Source of the DNA: a virus | Strand: one strand, 5' to 3' | IMG/VR virus record: IMGVR_UViG_3300032116_001260 | Span: 1 to 24,612 of that record | Length of the DNA: 24,612 nt | Shown here: in pieces, positions 7,919-14,348 of the stretch | How positions within the stretch are numbered: position 1 is the first letter of the stretch | Layout of the letters: each line of letters begins with the position of its first letter | The notes under the pieces: generated by a model | The model's database searches: none | What the model saw: only the letters and a program-made list of their open reading frames with translations | What the model was told of the DNA's origin: nothing | Translations under genes and position numbers: made by a program

Positions 7919-8815
7919 ATGCCAACTACAACTAGTTTAACTACAACCTATGCCGGCGAGCTGGCAGGTGAGATAGTAGCAAAGGCTCTGCTATCTAACG
8001 TATCTACTCAGTACGTGACAATGAAGCCTAACGTACCTTACAAATCAGTAGTACGTAAAATTGATGACACTGTAACTTTTGCCGCTGGCACTTGTGACTT
8101 TACCCCTACAGGTACTATCACTTTGACTGAGCGCATCTTGACTTTGGAAGAGTTCCAAGTTCAACGTCAAATCTGTAAAAAGGATTTTTTCATTGACTGG
8201 ACTACTGCTGACGTAATGAGCGGACGTGTAAACACACAAATCCAAGACGCTATCATCGGTCGTTTGGTAGGTGGTATCGCTGCTGCCAACGAAACAATCA
8301 TGTGGTCAGGTGTTAACGCTACTGCTGGTCAGTACGACGGATTTGAAACATTGATTAAGGCAGGTGGTTCAGGTGCTGTATCTGCGGGTTCAGGTGCACT
8401 TAATGACACTAACATCATCGCTACCATTTGGGACGTAATCAACACTGCCCCTGCTGCTGTTAAAGGTGCTGCTGAAAAGCCAGCTATCTACATGGGACAG
8501 GCTGCATGGGAATCTTACATGCAAGCGCAAATCGCTGCGGGTAACGGTTGGTACTTGACAGGTGGTCCTGAGGTTAGCCGTCGCTTCGTAGGTATGTACG
8601 AAATCTACGTTTGCCCGGGTATGACTGCAAACAACATCATCTTCGCTCAACCTAGCAACTTGATGCTCGGTACTTGGCAGGAGAACCAAATGAACGAAGT
8701 GTTCATCTTGGACATGCAGAACTTGGATGGATCGCAGAACGTTCGCTACGGTGCGCGTTTCTACCTCGGTGCGCAGATTGCAGTTGGTGAAGACATCACC
8801 TACTGGGGAGCATAA
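7919..8815 (+). CDS. Major capsid protein
   Basis: A 298-residue protein that I assign as the main shell protein. It follows the protease and scaffold-like genes, has a long A-rich leader (AAAAAAAAGTAAATTAAT) suited to high expression, and the rapid alternation of Gly/Ala/Thr segments seen in capsid subunits. Features: an N-terminal arm (1-25), a strand-rich part including VVRKIDDTVTFAAGTCDF (45-62), an alpha-helical stretch (IQDAIIGRLVGGIAAANETI, about 107-126), a GSGAVSAGSGA loop, and a C-terminal part with QNVRYGARFYLGAQIAVGED. HK97-like fold is expected for this context but not shown by sequence alone. A strong hairpin follows the stop. Confidence 0.75.
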   Translation: MPTTTSLTTTYAGELAGEIVAKALLSNVSTQYVTMKPNVPYKSVVRKIDDTVTFAAGTCDFTPTGTITLTERILTLEEFQVQRQICKKDFFIDWTTADVMSGRVNTQIQDAIIGRLVGGIAAANETIMWSGVNATAGQYDGFETLIKAGGSGAVSAGSGALNDTNIIATIWDVINTAPAAVKGAAEKPAIYMGQAAWESYMQAQIAAGNGWYLTGGPEVSRRFVGMYEIYVCPGMTANNIIFAQPSNLMLGTWQENQMNEVFILDMQNLDGSQNVRYGARFYLGAQIAVGEDITYWGA

Positions 8816-8826
8816 TCTTTAATAAC

Positions 8827-8851
8827 AGAGGGGGTGTAACAGCCCCCTTTT
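8827..8851 (+). terminator. G/C hairpin with T-run after the capsid gene
   Basis: AGAGGGGG (8827-8834) pairs with CCCCCTTT (8843-8850) over the loop TGTAACAG, one pair being G-T, and a fourth T follows. It lies 11 bases after the capsid stop and only 13 bases before the next ATG. It may act as a partial terminator or as an mRNA 3' stabiliser that raises capsid output. Confidence 0.7.
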
Positions 8852-8864
8852 AAAACTATATACC

Positions 8865-9407
8865 ATGGCTTGTGAATTAACAACAGGTTTTACACTCGGA
8901 TGCCTTGAAGGTATCGGAGGTGTCAAAGAAGTATTGATTGCTAACTACGAAGACTTTGAAACAGGTATCGCTTACGGTGGTACTGATGGCGAAGTTGACG
9001 CGTTGCCTACTGCAACTATCTACCGTTATGTGCCATTCCGTAACTCAGGTTCTTACGTTGAAACTGTCAACAAGAATCTTGAGACGGGCACATTGTTTTT
9101 CTCACAGGAAGTGGGATGGACTTTCGGTAAGTTGAACCAAGACATGCGCAACGAATTCTTGAACGTTGCAAAAGCAAAGATGATTGTATTTGTACGCACT
9201 AACGATGACCAAATCTTGTTGGTGGGTGCAGGTGAAGGAGCACAGCTGACTGCTGGTACCGTTCAATCAGGTGCTCAAAAGGCTGACCTTATGGGTTATC
9301 AGGTTACATTGGTTGCAGAAGAACTTGCACCAGCGGTACACCTTGAGCCATTCACCACTGTGCCATTCGACAACTTCGCAGGAATTACAGTAAGCCCCGC
9401 TTACTAA
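8865..9407 (+). CDS. Tail-tube-like structural protein
   Basis: A 180-residue protein starting MACELTTGFTLGCLEGIGGV, a start pattern that I associate with a conserved Bacteroidota phage virion protein. The body is beta-rich: VKEVLIANYEDF (20-31), TIYRYVPFRNSGSYVETVNK (about 51-70), then TGTLFFSQEVGWTFGKLNQD with a helix (MRNEFLNVAKAKMIVFV) and a strand pair ending GYQVTLVAEE near residue 150. This strand-helix-strand plan fits a tail tube or head-tail completion protein. It lies right after the capsid gene and is flanked on both sides by similar G/C hairpins, suggesting that it is a high-copy virion component. A decoration protein is the main alternative. Confidence 0.5.
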   Translation: MACELTTGFTLGCLEGIGGVKEVLIANYEDFETGIAYGGTDGEVDALPTATIYRYVPFRNSGSYVETVNKNLETGTLFFSQEVGWTFGKLNQDMRNEFLNVAKAKMIVFVRTNDDQILLVGAGEGAQLTAGTVQSGAQKADLMGYQVTLVAEELAPAVHLEPFTTVPFDNFAGITVSPAY

Positions 9408-9446
9408 TCGTGCTTGCTGATTGTTTTTGTGTTTTTCATTGATTAA

Positions 9447-9476
9447 GAAGGGGGTGGTGTAATAGCTGCCCCCTTT
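9447..9476 (+). terminator. Second G/C hairpin with T-run, similar to the one after the capsid gene
   Basis: GAAGGGGG (9447-9454) pairs with CCCCCTTT (9469-9476), the outermost pair being G-T, over a 14-base loop containing GTGTAATAGC. The loop resembles that of the 8827-8851 hairpin (GTGTAACAGC). It lies between the tube-like gene and the next ATG at 9490. Confidence 0.65.
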
Positions 9477-9489
9477 CAATATAGACGAT

Positions 9490-9879
9490 ATGATATATCT
9501 CCCAGTAAATACAGCGAATCAGACTATATATCTATCACTAGATGAGGCTCGGCAGTACTATGCAACAGCCTTTACACATTACTTGATTGTGCTAACGCAT
9601 GAGGAAAATAGCACGGCAGGAGATTCGCTAGCGCAGGTGGCAACGATTGTGAATGAAAATGTGCGTATTACACAGCTATCAGTTACTACGGTTGGTCTTA
9701 CATTAGCGGGCAGGTATCGCTACGAAGTGTACGGACAAAACTCAGCTGTAAATATCAACCCAACAAACGCCGCAGTAGTCGGCATTGTTGAACGCGGCTA
9801 TGTAGTTTTGACTGACAATACCACTTGGTTTGATGTACCACCTAGTATAATACCAAATGATATAATCTATGAACCATAA
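9490..9879 (+). CDS. Small structural protein of unknown role, before the portal gene
   Basis: A 129-residue protein. The visible pattern is a strand-helix start (YLPVNTANQTIYLSLDEARQ), THYLIVLTHEENSTAGDSLA (about 29-48), NENVRITQLSVTTVGLTLAG (about 54-73), RYRYEVYGQNSAVNINPTNA (about 74-93) and VVGIVERGYVVL. The combination 'RYRYEVYGQNS...NPTNA..VG.VERG' is one I associate with a small conserved gene in Bacteroidota phage structural blocks, function not known to me. Beta-rich, so a virion adaptor or fibre-anchor is plausible. The gene overlaps the portal start by 11 bases, pointing to coupled translation. Confidence 0.6.
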   Translation: MIYLPVNTANQTIYLSLDEARQYYATAFTHYLIVLTHEENSTAGDSLAQVATIVNENVRITQLSVTTVGLTLAGRYRYEVYGQNSAVNINPTNAAVVGIVERGYVVLTDNTTWFDVPPSIIPNDIIYEP

Positions 9880-11806
9880 CGAATCAAATATTGTATCACT
9901 AAAACTTAGCGAGTACGTTGCTAAGTCAGATGCTGAAAAGATTGACCGCAAAGGTTGGATTAACTACGGAGCAACTAACGACTTTCCGCAGTACTTGCGT
10001 GACTTGTCGCATGAATCGCCCGTGCATGGTTCGCTTATCGTGGCAATCGGTGACATGATAGCCGGGAAGGGTATTAAGTCAGAGCAATATCAGGCTGAAC
10101 TTGACGCACTCAAGATTGATGAATTGACGTATGCGTGTGCGCATGACTTGAAATTATTTGGCGGTTTCTTTATCGAAGTGATTTGGTCAAATGACCGCAC
10201 TGTAATCAGCAAGTTGAATGCACTGCCATTTGAGGAATGCCGCATTGCTGTGAATCAGGATGACGAGAACGAAATCGGAATCTATCACAGTTACGATTGG
10301 TCAAACACTCGCAAGAAAAAGAATACACCTGAGTTCATTCCGAAATATAATTACCTCACACGTAACGAAGAGCCTCGTCAAATATATTGGTGCTTCACCT
10401 ATACAGGCTCACAAAGCTACCCACGCCCTGACTACTGGAGTGCGATTAACTACATCGAACTCGACAAGCAGATAAGCATCTTCCACATCAACCAAATTAG
10501 CAACGGTCTTTTCCCTTCAACCATTATAAACTTCTACAATGGTCAGGCAACACCTGAGCAGAAGCAGCAGATGATGATGGACTGGGAGAACAAGATGAGC
10601 GGCGCACGCAATGCGGGCAAGGTGGTAATGTTCTTCAACGAACGTGATCAACCCAAGACTGAGATAACACCATTTCCCGTGAATGATGCTGACAAACAGT
10701 ATCAACTTATGGATACTACCGCACAGCAGAAGATTATAACAGCACACCGTGTAACAACACCGCTTCTGTTTGGTATTCGCGAAACGTCAGGATTTGGTAG
10801 TAACAAAGATGAAATGAATACGGGGCTTGAGATATTCAATAAACAAGTCATTCAGCCCTATCAGGAAAAGATTAACAAGAGCATTGAAGAACTCCTTAGC
10901 AATCAGTTGCCGGGAGTATCATTTGAAATTGTACCAAACACACCACTTGTAGCAGAACAGGCATCAGTTGTTACCGATGCGAATGCAACAGGCTCGACAA
11001 CTGATGTCGCTGCTACGGCGTTGAATGGTGCGCAGATTAGTTCACTCATTGACATCGTTATGCAATCTGCTGCGGGTGCTGTGCCTGTGACAAGTGCTAA
11101 GGCTATTGTGGGGGCAGCGTTCCCAACATTACCAGCGGCCACTGTTGATGCAATCTTTGCCGATGTTATAGCGGGTTCTTTACAGCCTAGCGAAGTCGTT
11201 GCAAGTACGCAGCTAAAAAAAAAAGTTGATGAAAGCACAGTAGGCGATGCACTTATTGCGCTTGGTGAGGATGAGAACGCAGATTGGATTCTAATTGATT
11301 CGTTCAATGCGGATGATGAAATTCAACACGAGTTTGCGGTACGTACAGGAGCTGCCCGCCCTGCTGCTAAAAGCGAGCAGGATGCTGTTATCGATGGCAA
11401 GTACTTTATTACTCGTTACGTTTACGCAGGTAGTTTTACTCATGATAATATGCGCCCATTCTGCAAGAAGATGATGGAGGCGGGCAAGCTATACCGCAAG
11501 GAAGATATTGTGTCGATGGAAAATGTAGCAGTCAATCCCGGATGGGGGCCTGAAGGTGCTGACACTTATGATATTTGGTTTTACAAAGGCGGCGGCAACT
11601 GCAAACACTTTTGGGAGAAGCGTGTGTATGTAGATGCAAAGGGCGCAAAGATTAACCCTAATGACCCTGATGCAAAGAGAATCGCTGTGAGCATGGCTGA
11701 ACGTATGGGCTATAAGGTGCGCAATAATTCACTCGTTGCAAAGCTGCCTGAGGACATGCCTTACAATGGCTTTTTACCAACTAATCCCGTCTACGGTAAT
11801 CAATAA
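9869..11806 (+). CDS. Portal protein with a fused C-terminal extension
   Basis: A 645-residue protein. Residues 1-360 carry the portal pattern: INYGATNDFPQYLRDL (about 31-46), a clip/wing region with FGGFFIEVIWS (about 98-108), YWSAINYIELDKQISIFHIN (about 190-209), then FPSTIINFYNG and MMMDWENKMSGARNAGKVVM, and FGIRETSGFGSNKDEMNTGLE. Portals form the 12-fold DNA gate for packaging and the head-tail joint. After an Ala/Thr-rich linker (about 370-450, interrupted by a run of ten A bases at 11215-11224) comes a separate domain (about 470-645) with FAVRTGAARP, RPFCKKMM, NPGWGPEGADTYDIWFYKGG and CKHFWEKRVY. The extension resembles, only loosely, the C-terminal end of SPP1 gp7/Mu gpF-type head morphogenesis proteins. 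Confidence 0.8.
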   Translation: MNHNESNIVSLKLSEYVAKSDAEKIDRKGWINYGATNDFPQYLRDLSHESPVHGSLIVAIGDMIAGKGIKSEQYQAELDALKIDELTYACAHDLKLFGGFFIEVIWSNDRTVISKLNALPFEECRIAVNQDDENEIGIYHSYDWSNTRKKKNTPEFIPKYNYLTRNEEPRQIYWCFTYTGSQSYPRPDYWSAINYIELDKQISIFHINQISNGLFPSTIINFYNGQATPEQKQQMMMDWENKMSGARNAGKVVMFFNERDQPKTEITPFPVNDADKQYQLMDTTAQQKIITAHRVTTPLLFGIRETSGFGSNKDEMNTGLEIFNKQVIQPYQEKINKSIEELLSNQLPGVSFEIVPNTPLVAEQASVVTDANATGSTTDVAATALNGAQISSLIDIVMQSAAGAVPVTSAKAIVGAAFPTLPAATVDAIFADVIAGSLQPSEVVASTQLKKKVDESTVGDALIALGEDENADWILIDSFNADDEIQHEFAVRTGAARPAAKSEQDAVIDGKYFITRYVYAGSFTHDNMRPFCKKMMEAGKLYRKEDIVSMENVAVNPGWGPEGADTYDIWFYKGGGNCKHFWEKRVYVDAKGAKINPNDPDAKRIAVSMAERMGYKVRNNSLVAKLPEDMPYNGFLPTNPVYGNQ

Positions 11807-11814
11807 TAAAAACT

Positions 11815-12384
11815 ATGGCAGAAGTACTTTTAATATCAGAGAACTTCGTTAAGAAGTATACAACGGTTAACGGTAGTGTTGACCCTAATCTAATCTATCC
11901 TGCTGTGTATTTGGCGCAGGATAAGTGGCTACTTCCATTTTTGGGAACTGATCTAATGAACAAGATTAAGACCGATGTAGCAGCGGGTACGATTAGTGGC
12001 AACTATCAAACATTGCTTGAGGACTACATTCAAAAACCTTTGTTATGGTGGGTGATGCTTGAACTTATGCCACAGTTGATGTACCGCATGGACAATGGCA
12101 CACTGGTGCAGCGTCAATCTGAGGACACTGTGCCTGTATCGGATGCAGTTATGAAGGACATGCTTGACCGTGCAAGGCAAAATGCAGAGCATTACACCAC
12201 ACTGCTCGTCGATTACTTGTGCGCTAACGCTTCACTGTTTCCTGAATATCAAACAGCGCAATGGCCTGACCGCTCACCGCGAACTGATGTCACCAATACA
12301 CTCAATTACCAGTTCAGCAGCGGCAACACGGCTACATCGTACAGGCCGACTTACTCACGTAACATCATCAATCGAATACCATGA
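11815..12384 (+). CDS. Head-tail connector-like protein
   Basis: A 189-residue, mainly helical protein directly after the portal gene. It begins MAEVLLISENFVKKYTTVNG, followed by a predicted bundle (YPAVYLAQDKWLLPFLGTDL, about 28-47; LLEDYIQKPLLWWVMLELMP, about 67-86; AVMKDMLDRARQNAEHYTTL, about 110-129) and an extended Ser/Thr/Arg-rich C-terminal tail. The opening pattern with 'QDKWLLPFLGTDL' is typical of a Bacteroidota phage family (I believe DUF6712) found beside portals, in the place of the gp6-like head completion protein. Assignment as connector rests on helix content and location. The stop overlaps the next ATG (ATGA). Confidence 0.6.
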   Translation: MAEVLLISENFVKKYTTVNGSVDPNLIYPAVYLAQDKWLLPFLGTDLMNKIKTDVAAGTISGNYQTLLEDYIQKPLLWWVMLELMPQLMYRMDNGTLVQRQSEDTVPVSDAVMKDMLDRARQNAEHYTTLLVDYLCANASLFPEYQTAQWPDRSPRTDVTNTLNYQFSSGNTATSYRPTYSRNIINRIP

Positions 12385-12500
12385 GTGATAAGAAGAACTT
12401 AAAGCAAGAATATACCGAGCGTTTGCGCAAGTATGAGCGTGAACTTTCGCTAAAACTTAGAGCCAATGCACCCAAAGAGCAAGATAAAACTAAACGGTAA
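12381..12500 (+). CDS. 39-residue charged helical protein
   Basis: The ATG overlaps the stop of the connector-like gene (ATGA), which is the usual coupling in this operon. The protein (MSDKKNLKQEYTERLRKYER, then ELSLKLRANAPKEQDKTKR) is almost wholly Lys/Glu/Arg with an amphipathic helix and no hydrophobic core. The last 35 bases overlap the start of the membrane protein gene in another frame. No family recognised. It may be a real small protein or mainly a device that carries ribosomes from the connector gene into the lysis block. Confidence 0.5.
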   Translation: MSDKKNLKQEYTERLRKYERELSLKLRANAPKEQDKTKR

Positions 12501-12876
12501 CGCACGGCCTAAGTCCCTGCGCTATCTGCTGCAACTCTATGACGGGGTGTGGTCGATACCGCTTGCATTTTTGCTTTTCTTTCTTGCCGGCTATGGTAGT
12601 TATACCTACTTCGGCGATGCACTTATTAGCACCGAATACATCCAGTATATAGTTCTTGCCGCACTTGTCATGGTTGTGGCAAACTTTGTCGTATTCATGG
12701 GGCTGTATTTCAATTTTCGCACACTCCAACGCATGGTCTACTCAGCACAAATCAAACAGCAGGCACTAACTGATTTGAGCACATGGCAAAAGATAGTGTT
12801 ATACGTGGGCTTATACTTTGCCTACTTTGCTGCCTTCCTGTATATACTTCACTTGCTGATGACGGTTACTGCGTAA
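12466..12876 (+). CDS. Three-TM membrane protein, holin candidate
   Basis: A 136-residue protein with a basic N-terminus (HPKSKIKLNGNARPKS) and three hydrophobic segments: about 29-49 (WSIPLAFLLFFLAGYGSYTYF), 59-83 (YIVLAALVMVVANFVVFMGL) and 109-132 (YVGLYFAYFAAFLYILHLLM). Size, basic terminus and position just before a secreted peptidoglycan hydrolase fit a holin, but no holin family motif is recognised and other membrane roles are possible. The third TM segment is encoded by DNA that also encodes the endolysin signal peptide in a second frame (12783-12876). Confidence 0.6.
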   Translation: MHPKSKIKLNGNARPKSLRYLLQLYDGVWSIPLAFLLFFLAGYGSYTYFGDALISTEYIQYIVLAALVMVVANFVVFMGLYFNFRTLQRMVYSAQIKQQALTDLSTWQKIVLYVGLYFAYFAAFLYILHLLMTVTA

Positions 12877-13355
12877 GGGTAACTGCTGCAAGCTATGTAG
12901 GTGTAAAGGAGAAAGGCGGTAATAATATGGGCTTTAACAGCCCACAATTCACTGCACTTATGATTGAAAGTGGCTGGAAAAAAGGCCACGCATGGTGTGC
13001 GTATTTCGTGCATGCTATGTTGAATGAGTGTGGAATACTCAACACAATTACAGGTTGGTCACCCACTGCCTATAACCGCAAAGATGTGATATTCGATGGC
13101 GGCAAGTTCTTAAAGTCTTTCAATGATGGAGATGTGTTAGTGATGACGCTGGCATATTCAAGTTTAAAGGGCAGGTATAAGAGCATAGGCCACACAGGCA
13201 TCGTAGATAAGATAGGCAAGTACTCAGTGCGCACTATTGAAGGCAATACAAACGAACAAGGCATGCGTGATTCGCGCACACGTGACGGCGTATACTACAA
13301 GATTCGACCACTATCTAAAAGCATACATATAACTCGATGGAAAAGGCAAGAATAA
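12783..13355 (+). CDS. Secreted CHAP-like cysteine peptidase, probable endolysin
   Basis: A 190-residue protein with a clear signal peptide (1-25: basic start, VIRGLILCLLCCLPVY core, SLA cleavage site) and a papain-fold/CHAP-like peptidoglycan hydrolase: YVGVKEKGGNNMGF (38-51), the nucleophile Cys72 in HAWCAYFVHAML, His137 in GHTGIVDK, and the GN-type site TIEGNTNEQG (151-160), giving a Cys-His-Glu/Asn arrangement. It would cut host peptide cross-links after export, so it may not need a holin to cross the membrane. Its start lies inside the upstream membrane gene and its end overlaps the next gene by 19 bases. No downstream start leaves the catalytic core intact, so the overlap is real or the start is upstream. 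Confidence 0.85.
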   Translation: MAKDSVIRGLILCLLCCLPVYTSLADDGYCVRVTAASYVGVKEKGGNNMGFNSPQFTALMIESGWKKGHAWCAYFVHAMLNECGILNTITGWSPTAYNRKDVIFDGGKFLKSFNDGDVLVMTLAYSSLKGRYKSIGHTGIVDKIGKYSVRTIEGNTNEQGMRDSRTRDGVYYKIRPLSKSIHITRWKRQE

Positions 13356-13756
13356 ATCCGATGTTGATCTACGCGCTTGGACTATTAGCAACAGGTGCAG
13401 TGATAATTCTACTATTTAAAGGGTGCGGAAGGCCGCAGACTAACCCGGCAGTAGATAGATTGTACAAGATGAATGACAGTTTGTACAAAGTGATTGAGAG
13501 TAACACGGCAAAAGCAGACTGTTTGTATTCACGCATTGATAGTTTGACCATGCAGCGCGATACCATTATTCAACGTCAAGAAATAACCAATGAAATATAC
13601 CGCAATGAGACATATAATATCCTTAGTTCTGATGCTGCTGGTAGTGATAAGCAGTTCCGCGCAACGCTCCAAAAATCAGACAGCCTCCTCAAGTCTGGAT
13701 TTTACACCAAGACTTACAACCTACGAGCTGCAACTTATGAATCTAAACTACAATAG
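13337..13756 (+). CDS. i-spanin-like membrane protein with coiled coil
   Basis: A 139-residue protein with one N-terminal TM helix (about 8-28, YALGLLATGAVIILLFK) followed by a periplasmic-type coiled coil (MNDSLYKVIESNTAKADCLY, then SRIDSLTMQRDTIIQRQEIT), the topology of lambda Rz. It lies directly after the endolysin gene and overlaps both neighbours. A Cys at 30 follows the TM helix, but FKGC is not a good lipobox. The C-terminal 55 residues overlap the next gene in the +1 frame, as Rz1 does with Rz. Function as a spanin subunit is inferred from topology and place. Confidence 0.6.
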   Translation: MEKARINPMLIYALGLLATGAVIILLFKGCGRPQTNPAVDRLYKMNDSLYKVIESNTAKADCLYSRIDSLTMQRDTIIQRQEITNEIYRNETYNILSSDAAGSDKQFRATLQKSDSLLKSGFYTKTYNLRAATYESKLQ

Positions 13757-14045
13757 CATGATGTACTGGTATGACACCAGTATGGAGATTGACTCATTGT
13801 ATCAATTAGAAAAGTTAAAGACGCATTATTACAGCAAAATAACAGGCATACAGGCAAACAGCTACGAGACACTCAAAACAATTTACGAAAACAAGCAAGC
13901 TATTGAAAAGGCAATAGCACAGGAGAAAGAAATGCAGATTAAAGATTTAAAGAAACGCAATCGCAAGCTAATACTTCACAACACCGTGCTAATCATCGGC
14001 CTTAGCGCACTAGCAATCTCAACTGTTTACTTCGTCATCTTATGA
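13590..14045 (+). CDS. Signal peptide plus coiled coil plus C-terminal TM protein, spanin partner candidate
   Basis: A 151-residue protein whose first 55 residues lie in the +1 frame inside the preceding gene. A signal-peptide-like N-terminus (ATG at 13590, or MRHIIS at 13605; core SLVLMLLVVISSSA) is followed by a coiled coil (about 60-126, ending EKEMQIKDLKKRNRK) and a C-terminal TM helix (about 128-150). This is the shape of a unimolecular spanin, which has an outer-membrane anchor and an inner-membrane TM helix, except that no lipobox Cys is present. The stop overlaps the next ATG (ATGA). Either a two-component spanin with the gene upstream or a u-spanin-like protein; both are inference. 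Confidence 0.6.
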   Translation: MKYTAMRHIISLVLMLLVVISSSAQRSKNQTASSSLDFTPRLTTYELQLMNLNYNSMMYWYDTSMEIDSLYQLEKLKTHYYSKITGIQANSYETLKTIYENKQAIEKAIAQEKEMQIKDLKKRNRKLILHNTVLIIGLSALAISTVYFVIL

Positions 14046-14338
14046 TCAACATCGAACCGAAAGACATTTTCACTATCGTAGCGGGTGCGATATCACTATC
14101 TGGACTTTACTACGCACTAAAGCGCAACGTGGACAAACTCAACATTACTGTACGCACTATGGACACACATCACAAAAGAGAAATCAGTGCGATACACCAT
14201 CGCATCGATGAGATTAAAGATGACACGAAAGAAAGCATCAACAAGTTGGATGGGAAGATTGATGCGATACAGCAGCAGAACTCAACCATAGCAAGTGCGC
14301 TTGCTGAGTTGACTGGCTACATCAAAGCAAAGCACTAA
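14042..14338 (+). CDS. Small TM plus coiled-coil protein of the lysis block
   Basis: A 98-residue protein with an N-terminal hydrophobic helix (about 8-26, DIFTIVAGAISLSGLYYAL) and a long coiled coil (about 44-97: ISAIHHRIDEIKDDTKESIN, then KLDGKIDAIQQQNSTIASAL). This shape recalls XhlA-type haemolysin or holin helpers and small spanins, but no family signature is visible. It is translationally coupled to the gene before it by an ATGA overlap and lies 10 bases before the phosphoesterase gene. Membrane action in lysis is inferred from its neighbours. Confidence 0.55.
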   Translation: MINIEPKDIFTIVAGAISLSGLYYALKRNVDKLNITVRTMDTHHKREISAIHHRIDEIKDDTKESINKLDGKIDAIQQQNSTIASALAELTGYIKAKH

Positions 14339-14348
14339 TCAATCAGAT

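Noticed and set aside
10903-11307. Antisense frame opposite the portal linker
   Set aside because: Low complexity and complementary to the Ala/Thr-rich linker; no start context or recognisable domain.
13416-13430. Lipoprotein lipobox in the i-spanin-like protein (LFKGC)
   Set aside because: A Lys at -2 and Phe at -3 do not fit the lipobox, and the helix is better read as a TM anchor.
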